Shown: positions 43,462 to 56,732, counted from the stretch's first letter. The stretch is 64,000 nt of DNA from Corylus avellana (GCF_901000735.1 NC_081545.1:13423132-13487131), one strand, 5' to 3'. The notes: generated from the letters alone by a model not told the origin. Translations and numbers: made by a program.

Positions 43462-43859
43462 TAGTTTCTAAACTTAATTATAAGTTGAGAAATGTTTACA
43501 CCAACTCTCTATTTTATAATCTTAATTGCTTAGTTTCTAATGGGATAATTGTCGTATCAACTTTTCACTACAATAATTTTTAATTTTATTTACTTATTTT
43601 ATTTTATTAACTATCATGTTAGAGAATGGCTAATGCCAAGGAGTACCACTTTTTTCTGAATTCAGCAAAAAAAAAAAAAAAAAAAGTGATGCTCCATTGC
43701 ATCACTCTAGAGAATAATGCAAACAATAGCTTTCAAAATTTATTTTACAATGAAACAAACAAAGCATAAAGTGTAAAATACAAAGTTCATTTAGCATTTA
43801 ATATAACTTTCTTAATTTGAGCTCGAGTCTTGGAAAACGGATTCTCTTTATTTTACTTA

Positions 43860-44207
43860 GAGCATTCCCAATGGAAGAGTCAAATGTTACTTTTATCTAG
43901 AATAGCTATTCAAATGTTCAAAAAACCTCTCACATTGGATGAGCAAAAAATATATGTAAAATAGATATTTGATTAGAAGAGCTAAAAAAAAAAGTTAAAT
44001 GTAGCAGCACTTTTTAAGGGAGCCATTTTATTTTTTAGTGTTTCTCTCTCCTGCTTTATCTTTTTCTCAAATCTTTTCCCACCTTTTTTTTAGAAATATA
44101 GCTAATCGGACGTGGAAACACTTAAAAATGGCTTAACTAAACTAGATAAAAGTGAGTTTTGAAGAGCTATTTTACATAAAAATATGGCTCTTCCATTGGA
44201 AATGCTC
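43860..44207. mobile_element. Harbinger-like MITE, TTA TSD, 348 bp
   Basis: The left end 'gagcattcccaatggaagag' mirrors the right end 'ctcttccattggaaatgctc'. Each end is flanked by TTA (43857-43859, 44208-44210). Short TIRs plus a 3-bp TTA/TWA duplication and lack of coding content fit a PIF/Harbinger-derived MITE. Confidence 0.8.
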
Positions 44208-45795
44208 TTAAAATGAAAATGGTTCATTTAGTATTTTTAGGGGGTATAATTGTCCATTTAAATTTCGAACAAATTTTTTTAAACAACTATGCCCCAAATA
44301 CACTTAAATGACCCTCTCCATTTCACTTGAAATGGAGAGGAAGCTTTTCCCCGAGTCTTGAGGGTTATGCGTTTTGAAAGGACAAATCTCGTTAATTGTA
44401 GGGCCCAATACATGGGGTGGGACACTGTGACAGCTCCATCCTTCAAATCGGATGGGCCTACTGGGCTGGGATGTAGATAAGAGCAAACAAACCTTTCGAC
44501 CAAAATCAACCTCAAAAAAAAAAAAAAAAAAATCAACTTCCCTAGGCTTCTAGATTACAATGTCTGATATGCTCCACGTAAATGCAATTTAAATCACAAT
44601 AAAATATTTTTATAATATTTCTTGCTTGTCTTATTATTCTTTTTTCTAATAATTCTTATCTCATTAATTAGGTATTGTCAACTTGCCATATATCCTAGTC
44701 TTTGACAATTCTTAGTAGATACATTATTTAAGACAAGCAAGTTCCCAGTACTATTATTTTTTAAAATGTATTTGGTGTTATTTTCCTACAAATTTTTTGT
44801 TACTTTTTTTTTTTTTTAAAAAAAAAAAAAAAATCAATATTGAATTCATAGGACCTATACGTAGGTCTGGTAAATTTGCTAATCTCTTGTACTAAAATAG
44901 ACACCGGACAAAAAATGAGCAAAAAATAAAAACCAATTTTTTTTTTCTTTATAAATTCATTTACAAATTATGATAAGTCGAGTTTTTTAGTTAATTATAA
45001 ATTAAATTGTGACATCAGTTTCTACTCTAACTCTAACACCCTAACACCACTCGATCGAGATTGTTTATTAATTGTGAGGTCAATTTTGTTGAAAATGCAT
45101 GCACTTGAAAATTCATAGCCCTCCAATATTGTACATTTCATGGAATTTGAACAAGACAAAATATCCTTGTGTCTATATCATGCTAAACACTAATGATCAT
45201 GTTTCCAACTAATCAAGCATTCTTTAATTCCTGAATTCGGTGGATGATTAACCTGTCCCTTTGGATACAAGTTTTAGAGACCTTTGACATCACGTGGCAA
45301 ATTGAAATAATTATGATATAACCCAAACTGTATCGCCATTGATGGCAACCTTTTCCTCCAATACATGCATCCTAGGACTACAAATTTACAAAAAACATAA
45401 ACTACAGGAATTTGTGAAGTGTTTTTTTGATTTTCGGTGGATATTATTATTATTTTTTAAAAAAATCTCTAACCCTTATTTCTCTTATCGATTTCTTTTT
45501 TAAAAATTATTTATCTAAGACCTCGAGAACTTCAAATAACACCTAACACTTTCCTAAACAAAAACAGTTGTATTATTTTATTTTCCATTATGCTTCCACA
45601 CATCTTATAGGTATACCTACTAATCAATTCTCTAATATATATATATATATATATATTTGATAAGCTCTAATATTTCTTTTAATTGACTTTGAATGCTTCC
45701 AAGTCTCCCATCAATTATTCCTCTCTCTCCTGCAGCCTCCTTTAAACATAAACTTATCATCCAAAAAAGCTTTTAACAGAGCAGAGCTAGAAATA
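44208..45795 (+). other. region upstream of the NCL gene
   Basis: No gene is seen. Contents: a 10-bp-arm hairpin 'ctctccattt ... aaatggagag' at about 44312-44337, A/T homopolymer tracts at 44515-44532 and 44805-44834, and an (AT)n microsatellite at 45636-45656. The last ~80 bases are C/T-rich ('ctctctcctgcagcctcct') and probably contain the NCL 5' UTR. No certain TATA box was found. Confidence 0.5.
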
Positions 45796-46834
45796 ATGGA
45801 AAATAAAGTTGCATGCTTTTGTCTAGCCATCTTCCTCCTTACACTAGCCAGCCCCTGCCGGAGCCGGCCAATTTTTATTACAACCGACTCGCCGTCCGAT
45901 AATGTCTCCGACGGAGTCCACAGTCTTCACCAGCCAAAGCTTCTTTATCTCAACCGCTTGTTCTCGTCGGATACTTGCACAGAGACGTACGGATTTCTGC
46001 CATGCACGACCACCGTCCTAGGAAATGTTTTTCTCATTCTTGTCTACAGTTACTTGATGTTCTTGGGTGCCAAGTTGTTGTCTGATGGGAGTGAGATTCT
46101 GCTGGAAATCCTCGGACCTGGGATTATTGGTGGCTTCTTCCTCCCTGTTTTGAGCTCTCTTCCTGATGCAACAATCATCCTCGGTAAGCATTTCATCTTT
46201 CCTGCCTGTTTTGCCTAATTTTTCATATATATTTGTTGGTCAAATTTTAAGCTTAATGATGAGGATTAAGTAGAACAAAGAGAAGCGTTTATTAGCTTAA
46301 ATGTCTGGTTTTTCCAGTCAAATTTTCTGACTTGATCGCAAATTTCTTATTTTCCACACCTAACAACGTTAAAACGGAGTTGGAGTTGGCGTATATTACA
46401 CAACAAACCAATACGCGCGTGACAATAATGCCGTCGTTTCTTTGTTTTTCTCATATTTCTTGTAAATTTAAAACTTCTCCTGGCGCTTAGAAAAAACATA
46501 AAATAACAAAAAAAAACTTATTCATTAAGAAAGTAGACTGGCATATTCTCTGACAAGTCGAGTAGGGAAATAATAACGTATTCCTTATAAGAAAGCACGA
46601 AAGTCGATTAATTCTTGTGTCTATTGCTAAGAATTTGTTCTTGAGAATTTAAATTCACAAGAACTAAAATTCCTGAGAAATGAAATTTTTAGGTAACACT
46701 ATATATGTTCAAGTTGAATGCTATGAAGAGAAGGAAAAGAAAATTCCTATCCGTTAGAGGCTGTGTTATAGGCTTATACTTCTTTAGGTTCTGATAGTTG
46801 AACTTAAATATATATAAATATATTATAAGTGGAA

Positions 46835-46873
<39 letters not shown>

Positions 46874-49800
46874 CTGCATTAGAGAGATGCACTAGGACTT
46901 AAATTCAACTGCTGATGTGGAGACATGTGCTGATGCAGACTTTAGACGCACGATTGCACGATGAGCTGGAGGTTAGGTTATCTTAATACAAATGTGTTTT
47001 TATTTATAATATTAAAATATTAAATATAAATATGAAAAAAATATATAAAAAAAAAAGTTTTAGAAAGAAATTTTGGTGGCCATCCTGATGTACCGTGTAC
47101 GGAATACATAATTTACAATTTTCTGTTAAATTTTTTTTATTAAATATAATGTATGTGGCTTTCTAATTATTAGGTATACCAATTAGGTATAACATGGCAG
47201 TATTATTAGAAATTTAATAAAAAGTGAATGCAAAAATTTATTTAATCACGACTCTAACATGTAAAAACTCACATACAAAAGGATATAGGTTATTTTTATA
47301 AATTAGGTTGGATGAATTTTTTTTCAATCTAATTTAAAGGAAAACTCTATCCCTTTTGGAACGTGTGAAGTATTTTTTCCAAGGGCAAAATGGGTCATTA
47401 AAAAGCAACCAATTTTAACCATCATATCAATTCATAGTATGCATGGTTATTTGGAATCAACGATCTACCAGACTGCCAGTGTACTCGACAACTTGCCGTT
47501 TGTATTTAGGATCTGTTGCAGTAAAAAACGACGATGTGCCGTGAAAAATAGAGGATTCAATTATATTTATGTGTACTTTAATTATGTTCACACCAAACAT
47601 TCAATTTGGACCATATGCATGTTTCATAATATAGAAGATTAACTTCTATGACCTTCTTGTTCACTTTTCAAATATATACCGCATTGTTGTTTCACTTACT
47701 GATTGATTGATTTTGTATATATATAGAGAGAGAGAGAAATTGTACTCTCTCAAGTGCTGACTTTTTAATGTGGCAATTACAAAAGAAGAATAATCAGAAG
47801 GGTACTGATCTACCTTAGTAGTCGATGGTTGGCGGACCTACCTTAGTAGTGAAGGGTTTTTGGCACCCCAAATTTTTTAAAAATCTTTATAAAAATATTA
47901 TTTTCTATACCATACTAGGTCAATAATGACTTTTTTGCCTCCTAGATGGTTAGATAATTTAGTTTTCTATTATACTATTCTTTGCATCTAGGTATTTATT
48001 TATATACATAGGTTCAGAGTATTGCCCACACAAAAAATATTAGTTCTATCCTTGTAGGTGGAATTAAAATAAATTGTATAGAAAGCTGACGTGACAATTC
48101 TCATGTTAGGGATCAATAAGCACTTGAGAATGTAAAATAGAAAATTCATGTATTTCTCGCAAGTAAAACACTTGTCAATTGATTATTGGAGAATTGTTTC
48201 TTCCTTTCTTGTCATTGCATTATGTGATTTTACTGAGAAATTAAACTTATGATAAGATAACATAAGCTCGGGTATTATGAATATATAGCATCTGGACTTT
48301 CTGGGAGCACGGAAACTGCTCAAAGTCAGGTATCGGTTGGGATGGGGTTGCTAGCTGGATCAACTGTAATGCTTTTAACAATTTTGTGGGGCACGTGTCT
48401 AGTAGTTGGCAAGTGTGACCTGGAGAATTCAGTTGCTGTAGATCAGAAAGATACAAAAACATTTAGCTTAACAGGTAATCACTTTTATACTTCTGTTAAT
48501 CAAGCTCTTCAATTGCATGGTTTCTGCAACTCTTTCCTTTCCCTACGCAAGTGTTTCTGCTGTGGGATATGTTTAATAACATGTAGGCCGTAACATTCAC
48601 GTCTGGCTCAGCAAATATTAAGCACAGATTTAGTACACTACAAACAAATCAGGTTTAATGATATTTGAATAGTGACGTTTTTAGAAAACATCACTAAAAT
48701 GTTATTTTTTACTGTTTAAGCATCACTATTCATAAAATAGGGTGGGGGTAGCCTTTCCAGAGGCCCCACGGCCACCTCTGGGGTGGCTTGTGAGCCACCT
48801 ATGAGGCTGTAGGTGGCCCGAAGGGCACCCCCATCTAGATTTTTGGTTATTTTGGTTCGCTGGATGTAGAGTTTTTTTTGAAATTTTTTTCTAGTCCAAT
48901 GAATGCTCTAACACTCTGGATTTTTGCAGGATCTGGGGTGAGCACTGATATCTGGACTAGCTATGCTGCTAGAATCATGATTATATCTATTATTCCGTTA
49001 ATAATAGTCCAATTACCTCAAGTTTTCCAGAAAACTTCTCTAAGTCACCTGGCAGTTCTGGTTTCGCTGCTTGTGTCCATTTCTTTATTGATTGCTTATA
49101 CCCTTTATCAGGTATTTACAAGTTGATTTGATTAGCGATTGATATAATATTAATATTATTTGAAGATCTTCCTTTGAAACATGAATGCAGATCTTCCAGC
49201 CCTGGATTCAGAAGAGAAGACTTGCTTACGCGAAGCATAAGCATGTAATATCAGGAATCCTAAGAGATCTGAAAATGCGTGCCCTGGGAAGACTTTTTAA
49301 AGATGATGGTCAACCAAATACAGATGTCATAGAAACGTTAGTCTTTGTTAAACTTTCTGTTTTATTTGAATCTATCCTCCAATCATTCATTTGTTAACGC
49401 TTTTTAGAGTGTTTTTTTTTTTTTTTTCCCAGCTTTTTGGTTTAAAAAATGTTCTAATATTACATAAAAGTAAAAGTAGTTTTGAGTATTTTGCGAATGT
49501 TCTGTATTTAAAATTGTTTGTTAATACCTTCTTCTTCTTTTTTTTCCAAGAAAAAAAAATTATTATCATCAAACAAGACCTATGTTTTTGTTAAGGACAA
49601 TAAACATCTGACTTTGAGACAGATAACCAATAAAACTATTGACATTCAATAAATATGAACTAAATCTTAGCTTCTAAACCAATTGCTATTGCACTACAAT
49701 GGCAGGTTGTTTAAGACAATTGATCAGAATTCAGATGGGCACCTGTCTGAGGCAGAGCTAAGAGCTCTGGTAATAGGAATTAATTTTGAAGAGCTAGATG

Positions 49801-51881
49801 CAAACACTAATGATGCTATTGCAAAAGTGATGAAAGATTTTGATACATCTCGCGATACACGAGTTGATGTGAATGAATTTGTTGAAGGAATTTCAAGATG
49901 GCTTAAACAGGCTAGGCGATCTGGAACAAGTGGGGATAGCCAAGATGATCAATCAATAAGATTTCTCAATCATTTTCATCAGGTATATAATTTCCTAGCT
50001 CCAATCATATATATGCATGCATCTGTGTGTGTGATGAAAATCTATAAATGCATATATGCAGAAAACAAAGAAAGAACAAGAGCTTTTGGGAGATCAGAAT
50101 GATGAGGTTGTGGAGAGAATTGAGAATGCCAAGTGGCATGCCTCCAAAGCAGGCTTCATGTTGCTTCTGGGAACTTTACTTGCTGCTGTAGTTGCAGATC
50201 CCCTTGTGGATGTTGTTGACAACTTCTCAACTGCTACCAGCATTCCTTCTTTCTTCGTCTCATTTGTCATTTTGCCCTTTGCTAGCTCCAGTGAGGTGGT
50301 GTCAACTCTAATTTTTGCCAGAAAGAAGAAGTCGAGAATGGCATCCTTGATGTATTCAGAGGTTTGCTTCTCCTTGCCTTCAACTCTGTTTCCAATAGTT
50401 GCATTTGTCTTTCAAAACTTGCATTAATTAAGAGAGCATAGATGGAATAATAATAGACAATTTCTCATGTTACAGCTCTCTTAAATCGCGATTTCATGTG
50501 ACAATATTTCGAATGGACCTTCTCTCTCTTAGACTCCTAATATTTTCTTAGAGTACGTTTGGTATGCAGAATGATTATTTCATTAGAAAAAAATGACAAA
50601 GTTTTCCTCTAAACTGGGTTGGAGAAATTTCTTCAAACTCAGTCTATACAAATGACATGTGTCATTTGAACATGTAAGATGCACATGTTTTTTTAATAGT
50701 AGGGACAAAGTTGAAATAAATAATTTTTAAAACTAATGTCCATCTCACATTTTATTAAAAAAAAGGGACACATGTCATTTTTATAAACTGAGTTGGAGGA
50801 AATTCCTCCAACCAAGTTTGGACAAAAACTCTTGTCCATGTCATTTTTATAGACTAGGTTGAAGGAAATTCCTTTAACCTAGTTTGGAGGAAAACTTTGT
50901 CCAAAAAAAAGAATTAGCTTCTATTAAAAATGGGAAAAGGTGGAATAAAATAATCTTGGTGTTAAAGTATACATATACTCTAATATTTGGAATAGCCATT
51001 TCCATGGCACATGAGAGAATAAATTGAGGAATATCTATTCCTCTCAAATTGAGAGGAATAAAAATTTTTTAAATTTAAGGAATAGTCGTTCCCTCGTGGG
51101 ACATAAGAATGGCTACTTCAATGCTATTTTATTCTATATTCTTCCATTTCCAATGAAAGTTATTCATTTTTATCTAATGGAATAATCATTTCTCGTATGA
51201 AACGTAACCTTAATTTTTTTAATTTGAAGTGTTAATTTGTTATCTTGAGTGTTAGAATATTGATTAAATGATTAAAATCAACCATCTCCTATTAGTTTAA
51301 CCTTTTGGAATGGAGAAACGTTTTGTTTCCATTTCTTGTCCATCTTTGTACAAGAGATTGCTTTTTAGAATAAGTAGTGATTTAACATAGTATCAGAACC
51401 AAAATTTTAAATTTAAATTTCGTCTTTCTCATTCACTCAAATTTTAATTAAAATATTTTATATTTTGGGCCTCACTTATATATTAAGATAAAGTTTAAAT
51501 CAACACGTAACAGGAAATGTTAGAATATTAGTTAAATGATTAAAATTAATTATTTTTTATTAGCTTAAACTTTTGAAATAAGTGATAATTTAACCTTAAG
51601 GGTATCTAATCTTTGTGATGATTGTGGTGCAGATATATGGGTCAGTGACCATGGGTAATGTTCTTTCCCTAGCAGTGTTCTTGGGTCTTGTTTACTTCCG
51701 CAACTTGACATGGGACTTCTCCTCTGAGGTGCTAGTTGTGCTGGTCGTCTGCATTTTGATGGGTCTCATTGCCAGTTTCCGCACTACTTTCCCTCTTTGG
51801 ATTTCATTGGTGGCCTATGCGCTTTATCCACTTTCCTTGTTGCTTGTCTATATTCTTAACAATGTTGTTGGGTGGTCGTAG
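45796..51881 (+). CDS. NCL-type sodium/calcium exchanger with EF-hands, 575 aa
   Basis: Seven exons, all GT-AG, phases consistent: 45796-46183, 48289-48474, 48930-49111, 49191-49336, 49706-49982, 50062-50361 and 51633-51881 (TAG). The product moves Ca2+ across a membrane in exchange for Na+ or H+. Visible parts: a signal peptide (MENKVACFCLAIFLLTLA); a first exchanger half with GPGIIGGFFLPVLSSLPDAT and SGSTETAQSQVSVGMGLLAG; a cytosolic loop; two EF-hands, D307-E318 (DQNSDGHLSEAE) and D347-E358 (DTSRDTRVDVNE); and a second exchanger half (about 420-575) with SFVILPFASSSEVVSTLIFA. Arabidopsis NCL is of similar length (about 585 aa) and the same layout. NCL-type proteins are linked to salt and calcium balance. 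The EF-hands suggest regulation by Ca2+. No lesion seen. Intron 1 (2.1 kb) and intron 6 (1.27 kb, with two transposons) are long. Confidence 0.95.
48655..48840. repeat. GC-rich inverted-repeat fragment in NCL intron 2
   Basis: 'ggggtagcctttccagaggc', 'ccccacggccacctctgggg' and 'taggtggcccgaagggcacc' form a GC-rich, partly self-complementary block in an otherwise AT-rich intron. It is preceded by 'agtgacgtttttagaaaaca' and 'tcactaaaatg'. It resembles an end of a plant DNA transposon. The boundaries are not resolved. Confidence 0.4.
50551..51209. mobile_element. Harbinger-like MITE in NCL intron 6, TTA TSD
   Basis: The left end 'gagtacgtttggtatgcaga' and the right end, reversed as 'ggttacgtttcatacgagaa', form imperfect TIRs extending into 'atgattatt(t/c)cattag'. 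TTA flanks both ends (50548-50550, 51210-51212). The interior contains its own foldback: 'ggttggaggaaattcctcca' type words recur in both directions at 50590-50910. No coding content. Confidence 0.6.
51250..51594 (+). mobile_element. TRIM element in NCL intron 6
   Basis: Two short direct LTRs begin 'tgttagaatatt' and share 'aaatgattaaaat' and 'gtgat(a)atttaac' endings: 51250-51387 and 51518-51594. The left one is followed immediately by 'tagtatcagaacc', a slightly decayed initiator-Met primer-binding site. The interior is only about 130 bp. Flanks 'cttgag' and 'cttaag' are a plausible decayed target duplication. It is a very short, old non-autonomous Copia-type element lying about 40 bp upstream of the last NCL exon. 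Confidence 0.75.
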
Positions 51882-53045
51882 ACTCTTTCCTCTTTACAAG
51901 GAAGCAAATGGAACCATCTATGCCACACTGCTTGCTCTCGGAGGTTTCATGTTTATATTCTATTGTTGGAGAAATCATTCCACAAGTTATTCAAAACTAA
52001 AAGCTTTTCTGTCCTGAAAAGTTCTTGAGCATAATAAGAAGGTCCACTACTGCCATGTTTTGTGGTAGGACATGGTACATCAACAAATGTTTTTTAAAGA
52101 AGGTTACTTGCTTTCTTTTTTCGATCAAGAAGTTCAATAATACATGATTGGTATATTCTATAGATCCTCCATTATGAAAGCTTGCTTCCTGCAGGTTTCT
52201 GTTTTCTTTTTTAGGTGGAAGCAATAGAATAATCTATTTCATCCAAAAGAAGAAGCAATACGATGATATAATGCCAAATTCTATAATATCCTTCAAAATG
52301 ATGGAGAGTTGGAAATTATTTTTCCCTTTTTTGGCACTTGGCAGGGCCCCCTGCTGCTTACATATCAATGATTCTGATACCATAGTGGATCAGATGAACG
52401 ACCGTTCCTAAACAATGAAACACTTGAGAGAACGAGACTCGCTGAGATCGGAGAGCAAGTCAGAGATGACTCTAATGCTTAAGTTAGCAAGGATAGTTAT
52501 AAAAGAAATTCTTCATATCCAAAATGAAAGAGTATGGCATTTATTACCTGCATGAGTAGCATGGCTCCCTGCTGTGGTGGGTCTACCGACGTCATACAAG
52601 TGGGCCAAGTGTCCTCATGTGACAAGGTGTAGGCTTGACAAGACATGGGGTCTAATTTGTGTTTGATAATGGGGGCATATAACGCACCCAAAACTAACTA
52701 ATTAAATTTATTAATTTTGAGTATTACAAGTAGTGCTTTCATACTAATTAACTTATAATTTGCTGAATTTACTAATTTAAACACTAATTATCATAGTAAA
52801 ATATAGTAGAAAGCAGAATAATAATGATACGAGCCATAACTAAATTATCCTTGAGCAAGATCATTCATTATCATCAAATGTAAACATAGAGCTTTCAAAT
52901 AAACAAAACTACAATAAATAACATCGTCTAAGCATTCTATGCAAACCTAACTAAATGAGCCATTCGATCAGCATCTTCTACTCAGCAAAATACCCTAATC
53001 CATAGTCTATCAAACATGCTAATCTATAAAACACCGAAGTTTTAT
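51882..53045 (+). other. NCL 3' UTR, then intergenic DNA
   Basis: The first 300-400 bases probably form the 3' UTR. No clear poly(A) signal was picked out. A minus-strand primer-site-like 'tctgataccata' at about 52374-52385 hints at another Copia-type remnant, but no LTR pair was found. No gene is seen. Confidence 0.4.
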
Positions 53046-54480
53046 GTAATGCCCCCGAAATTTAAATAAACTAATAATTAAATTTCGTTCGCCTCTCACA
53101 TACTCATTTACCATGTAAATAAATTCTAAGGGATTTATCTATAACGGCAACAAAATTAATTAATCGAAATAATCAATTTGAGAGTTGTAAGTAAAATTTC
53201 TCATATTAACTTACATGAATATAATGCCCCAGGTAATTACTAGGTTGTGGTTAGCTTAGTTGGAGGGTTAATCAAAATTTTCAGTTCATTAGGGCTCGTT
53301 GGAGAGAAGATTTGTGGGATTTTAGGCACTGACTAAACATTCGCAGGAGGGGGGGACCATCGAATGTTCGCTCTACGCTCTGCAACCTTAAACCAGTTGG
53401 GTAATAGTATATCAAATGTTTGCGGGGCACCACCAAACGTTCGTTGACTAAAGTTTGACCCACTGGGTAATGACTGAACGTACACCCTACAACCCTTGAA
53501 TCATTGTGCAAATAGTACACCGAACATTCGACCTTGGACCATTGAACATTCGATGACCTATAGGATTGCCACAGTAATGGTCTCAACTTTTCCAACCCTA
53601 TAAATACCCCCTCTCACATCCTTCTAAGCCTCATTATGCTATCTGAACTTTAGAGAAACTCTGCTTGAGTGTCTTTTGAGTTGTGAGAAGGGGAGGAAGG
53701 TTTTCTTGGAGGTTCTTGCTCTTGCAAGGTAACCTCCTTAACTTGGCTTATTCATTACCTATTTGTTACTCTAGTTAAGTGTTTTCCATAGTTTGGTTGT
53801 TAGTTTTGGGCTTATGATATTGTTTTAGGTTTTAATCTTGGTTTAAACATGGGTAGCATTTTAATCTTGTTGTACGTACTTTATTATGCATGGAGATGTT
53901 ATTTTGGGTTAGAAGTATGTTACGAGCCTTTTTGTAGCCTTAGAACTTGCTTATAAGTGATTAGGAGGCTGCTTGGTTTGAAATGGGTTTTTCGCCCATC
54001 ATTAAACTTTTGAACCTCTCATATGAATACTTGCTGTTATATTTCCCGCATTACATGACTATTTTATGTGTATCAAATATACATCTTTACAACTCTCATT
54101 AAATACATTTTGATCTACTATGAACTCTATTTTGTGAAAACGTCTATTGCTTAAGCAAGATAATGAATACGATAAAATTTGTAAGTGCATGCATGTAAAA
54201 GATGGATACGACTACTTGCATTGTACGACATGGTCATCGGTACGTGCGGGATAATGGTCATGGGTTTACTAGACATGTTAATTATATGATCAAATGTGTG
54301 TATGTTATATGGGCTTTAGATCCAATGGTTGTTTCGTGACCGGCGCATCCATGTTTAATTGGTGATCACTATCGGACATATATCATTTGTAGCGTGGGCC
54401 ACCCGAGGTCGAACTCGGTCGGGCTACTAGTATTATGAACTGTAGTGTACAATGGTCAAGGCACTATGACGCTGAGCCTA
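53046..54480 (+). repeat. old LTR-like fragment, copy 1 of a direct repeat at 54000-54480
   Basis: 'tgtaatgcccccgaaattta' at 53046 and repeated 'aacgttcg' / 'aacattcg' words around 53330-53560 look like a plant LTR. The portion 54000-54480 recurs diverged at 55195-55690, with shared 'cttttgtgaaaacgt', 'gcatgcatgtaaaa' and 'gtgggccac'. No protein-coding content. Confidence 0.45.
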
Positions 54481-54489
54481 ACTATTGTT

Positions 54490-54737
54490 CTAACAGCATA
54501 CAATAACAACATAAACTAAGAATTGAAAATTGAAAAGGAAATTCAGGAAGAGAGAAAATAACAAATAGGGAAGAGAAAGACCTTAATTGCTCCAAATAAG
54601 CAAAGGTTAGACACTTCTTAAATTAACAAGGAAAAGAAAAACCAAACCTAATTAGAAAAGGAAAACAAATCCTAATAGGAAAGGAAAAACCCAATTATTA
54701 TTGAAAAAGGAAAAAACAGAAGTAATAATAAATCTAC

Positions 54738-54784
<47 letters not shown>

Positions 54785-54960
54785 CTTGCATCAGTCAACC
54801 CAGGTTGGGAAGAACTTGCCCTCGAGTTCAAGTCGTCTTTGTCAGCACCAACAAAACATAGAGTCAAATGCTTCACGTTGAACACATCGGAAGTCTTTAA
54901 ATGACTTGGAAGACATAGTCGGTACGCATTGTCATGTATTTTTTGCCTAAACAAGAACCA
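54490..54960 (-). pseudogene. gypsy polyprotein tail and LTR start
   Basis: Read on the minus strand from about 54910, the sequence gives KTSDVFNVKHLTLCFVGADK, then NSRASSSQPGLTDAR. This is the integrase C-terminal end of plant Ty3/gypsy elements (D-x-FNV-x-HL, then N-S-R-x(4)-QPG-x(2)-DA). It overlaps the start of an LTR ('tgatgcaagataataat') that runs toward 54490. The rest of the element is absent. Confidence 0.6.
54739..54784 (+). repeat. (ATT)n microsatellite
   Basis: About fifteen perfect ATT units. The poly-tyrosine frame reading through it is an artefact of the repeat. Confidence 0.95.
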
Positions 54961-55194
54961 AGCTAATAACTCAATGAAAGGGAATCCAAATTCTTTAACT
55001 TGTTTACTCGACTAGTGTCGTTCAGGGAATGGCCTTTTTGGCCGAGCACCCAACGACCCTTGTTTTCAAGTCCAAGGTTTGTTTTAGTGGACTTAAGACT
55101 AATGAGAAGTTTTTCATAGATTTGGAGAGCCCGGGACTTTTGGAGGAATACTCAGATAATTTATTCAACCCGGGTGAGTACAAACTCACATGGA

Positions 55195-55690
55195 TGCTTG
55201 TTGTTATTATTCCCGCAATGCACACGATTATTTATATATATGAAACATGCATATTTACAACTCTTATGAAATACATTTTGAAACTACTGTGAACTCTCTT
55301 TTGTGAAAACGTATGTTGATTAACAAGATAATGATGAGACTTGTAAAAGCATGCATGTAAAAAACGGATAAGATTAATTGCATCGTATGACATGGTACAT
55401 CGATACGTGTGGGATAACGATTATAGGCTTACTATACAGGTTAACCTTATGGTCATGTGTGTGTGTGTGTGGGCCTTGGATCCATGATTTCTGTGACCGC
55501 CGCAGCCATTGCCTAATGGTTGGTCACTATAGGATGTACATCATTAGTGGTGTGGGCCACTCATGGTCGGACTCGGTTGTACCGCTAATGTTATAGATGG
55601 TAGCGTACAATGGTCAGAGCACCGGCATTGTATTACAGGTTCCTCAGGACAACGCCAATCCTGCCGAGAAGGAGTAATATCTCAGGTAGA
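55195..55690 (+). repeat. copy 2 of the diverged direct repeat
   Basis: Matches 54000-54480 in order, with roughly one difference in four to five bases, and includes a (TG)n run at 55456-55470. Weak similarity to 840-1160 suggests a dispersed LTR family. Confidence 0.5.
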
Positions 55691-56099
55691 CCATACTGTT
55701 GAACTATTATTGATATTCATGATTATAAGCATATATTATATCTATATTAAAAAAAAAAAATTGAAATACTTAAAAATTGCTCAGGAGTAGACAGTAATAT
55801 CAGCTTTCATTTCCAACACTGAGAATTGAAATACTTAGACGGATAAGATTGATGTTATAGAATCTTAATACTTTCTGCTACTTAGTATCCTCTCTTTTTG
55901 AGAAGTAGAGGTTCCTGAGTCTTGGTCCGTAAGGAATAAGGCTGGGAGATGAACCATGAAATTAATTATCAGTTAATTAATTATGGAGAGTTACAAGGCT
56001 GGCTATGAATGAGTCCTAATAGTAGGTTGTTGGCTCAAGGTTACAATTTTTCTTACCGTATATATAGTTTTGAACTGAGACAATAGTATAGACTATGGG
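55691..56099. other. no feature recognised
   Basis: AT-rich, no coding exon and no repeat structure that I could identify. Confidence 0.4.
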
Positions 56100-56732
56100 T
56101 CTGTTTGTTAACCCCTCTTGCACTGTAGCTTTTTTCCACGGCACTGTAGCTTCAACTGGGCGCCGAAGACATTGAGAAAAGCAGTCAAACTACACGCTGC
56201 ACGCTGACTATTTTACCCCTTTCTTATGCTAGACAATGACTATTTTGTCCCTTCAAAACACCCACACAAAAAGCTTGCTGAAATTTTTCCCCCCCATCTC
56301 ATAGCACAGCGTGAAATTTCCCCTTCCCCAGCAACACTCACCCCTTCACAAAAATATACCCAAATTTTTTCCCCCTCATCTCACAGTACAACGAGAAGCT
56401 TTATCTTCCCCAGCAACACCCACTCCTTCCTCCTCCTTCCATCTCCTTCCTCTTTCCGCCATTCTCTTTCTCTTTCCCCCATTCTCTGTGAATCGTTTAT
56501 ATAGGATGATCAACAGGGGAAGGGAATCAGCCGCACCTTCATCGGCTTGGTGACTGGGTTCTGTATCTGAACCTGTGCGCCGCCGGTGAGTAAATCCTCT
56601 GTTCTCTGTTCTTCGCACTCCAGTTGGTTGTACTCTTCGTCCTGAAAAAACCGACTGGATCTATTTTTCTGATATGCCTCAGGACAGTTCGAGACACGCA
56701 CAGATACATCTCCAGACCAGATCGACGACCAA
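56100..56732 (+). other. possible 5' exon of an unrecognised gene or captured sequence
   Basis: A C/T-rich leader-like region (56280-56500) is followed by GC-richer sequence. A short frame begins MPQDSSRHAQIHLQTRSTTK and ends at the near-perfect donor 'ccaag|gtgagt' (56733). Downstream lie the 182-bp tandem array and then the LTR retrotransposon at 57920, and no second exon could be found. It could be the first exon of a gene whose rest lies beyond the window or was lost, or part of a DNA transposon, since the stretch starts 'gggtctgtttgttaacccc'. Confidence 0.3.

Noticed and set aside
44312..44337. 10-bp-arm palindrome upstream of NCL as an operator-like site
   Set aside because: It lies about 1.5 kb from the start codon in repeat-like DNA. 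No known plant factor site matches, and it is probably part of an old element.
54701..54904. Open frame with a long tyrosine run
   Set aside because: It reads through the (ATT)n microsatellite and then antisense through a gypsy tail.
54490..55190. Idea that the 54000-54480 and 55195-55690 copies are the two LTRs of one element
   Set aside because: The sequence between them starts with the LTR and tail of a different, reversed gypsy element, and no primer site or polypurine tract adjoins the copies. I list them only as diverged direct repeats.
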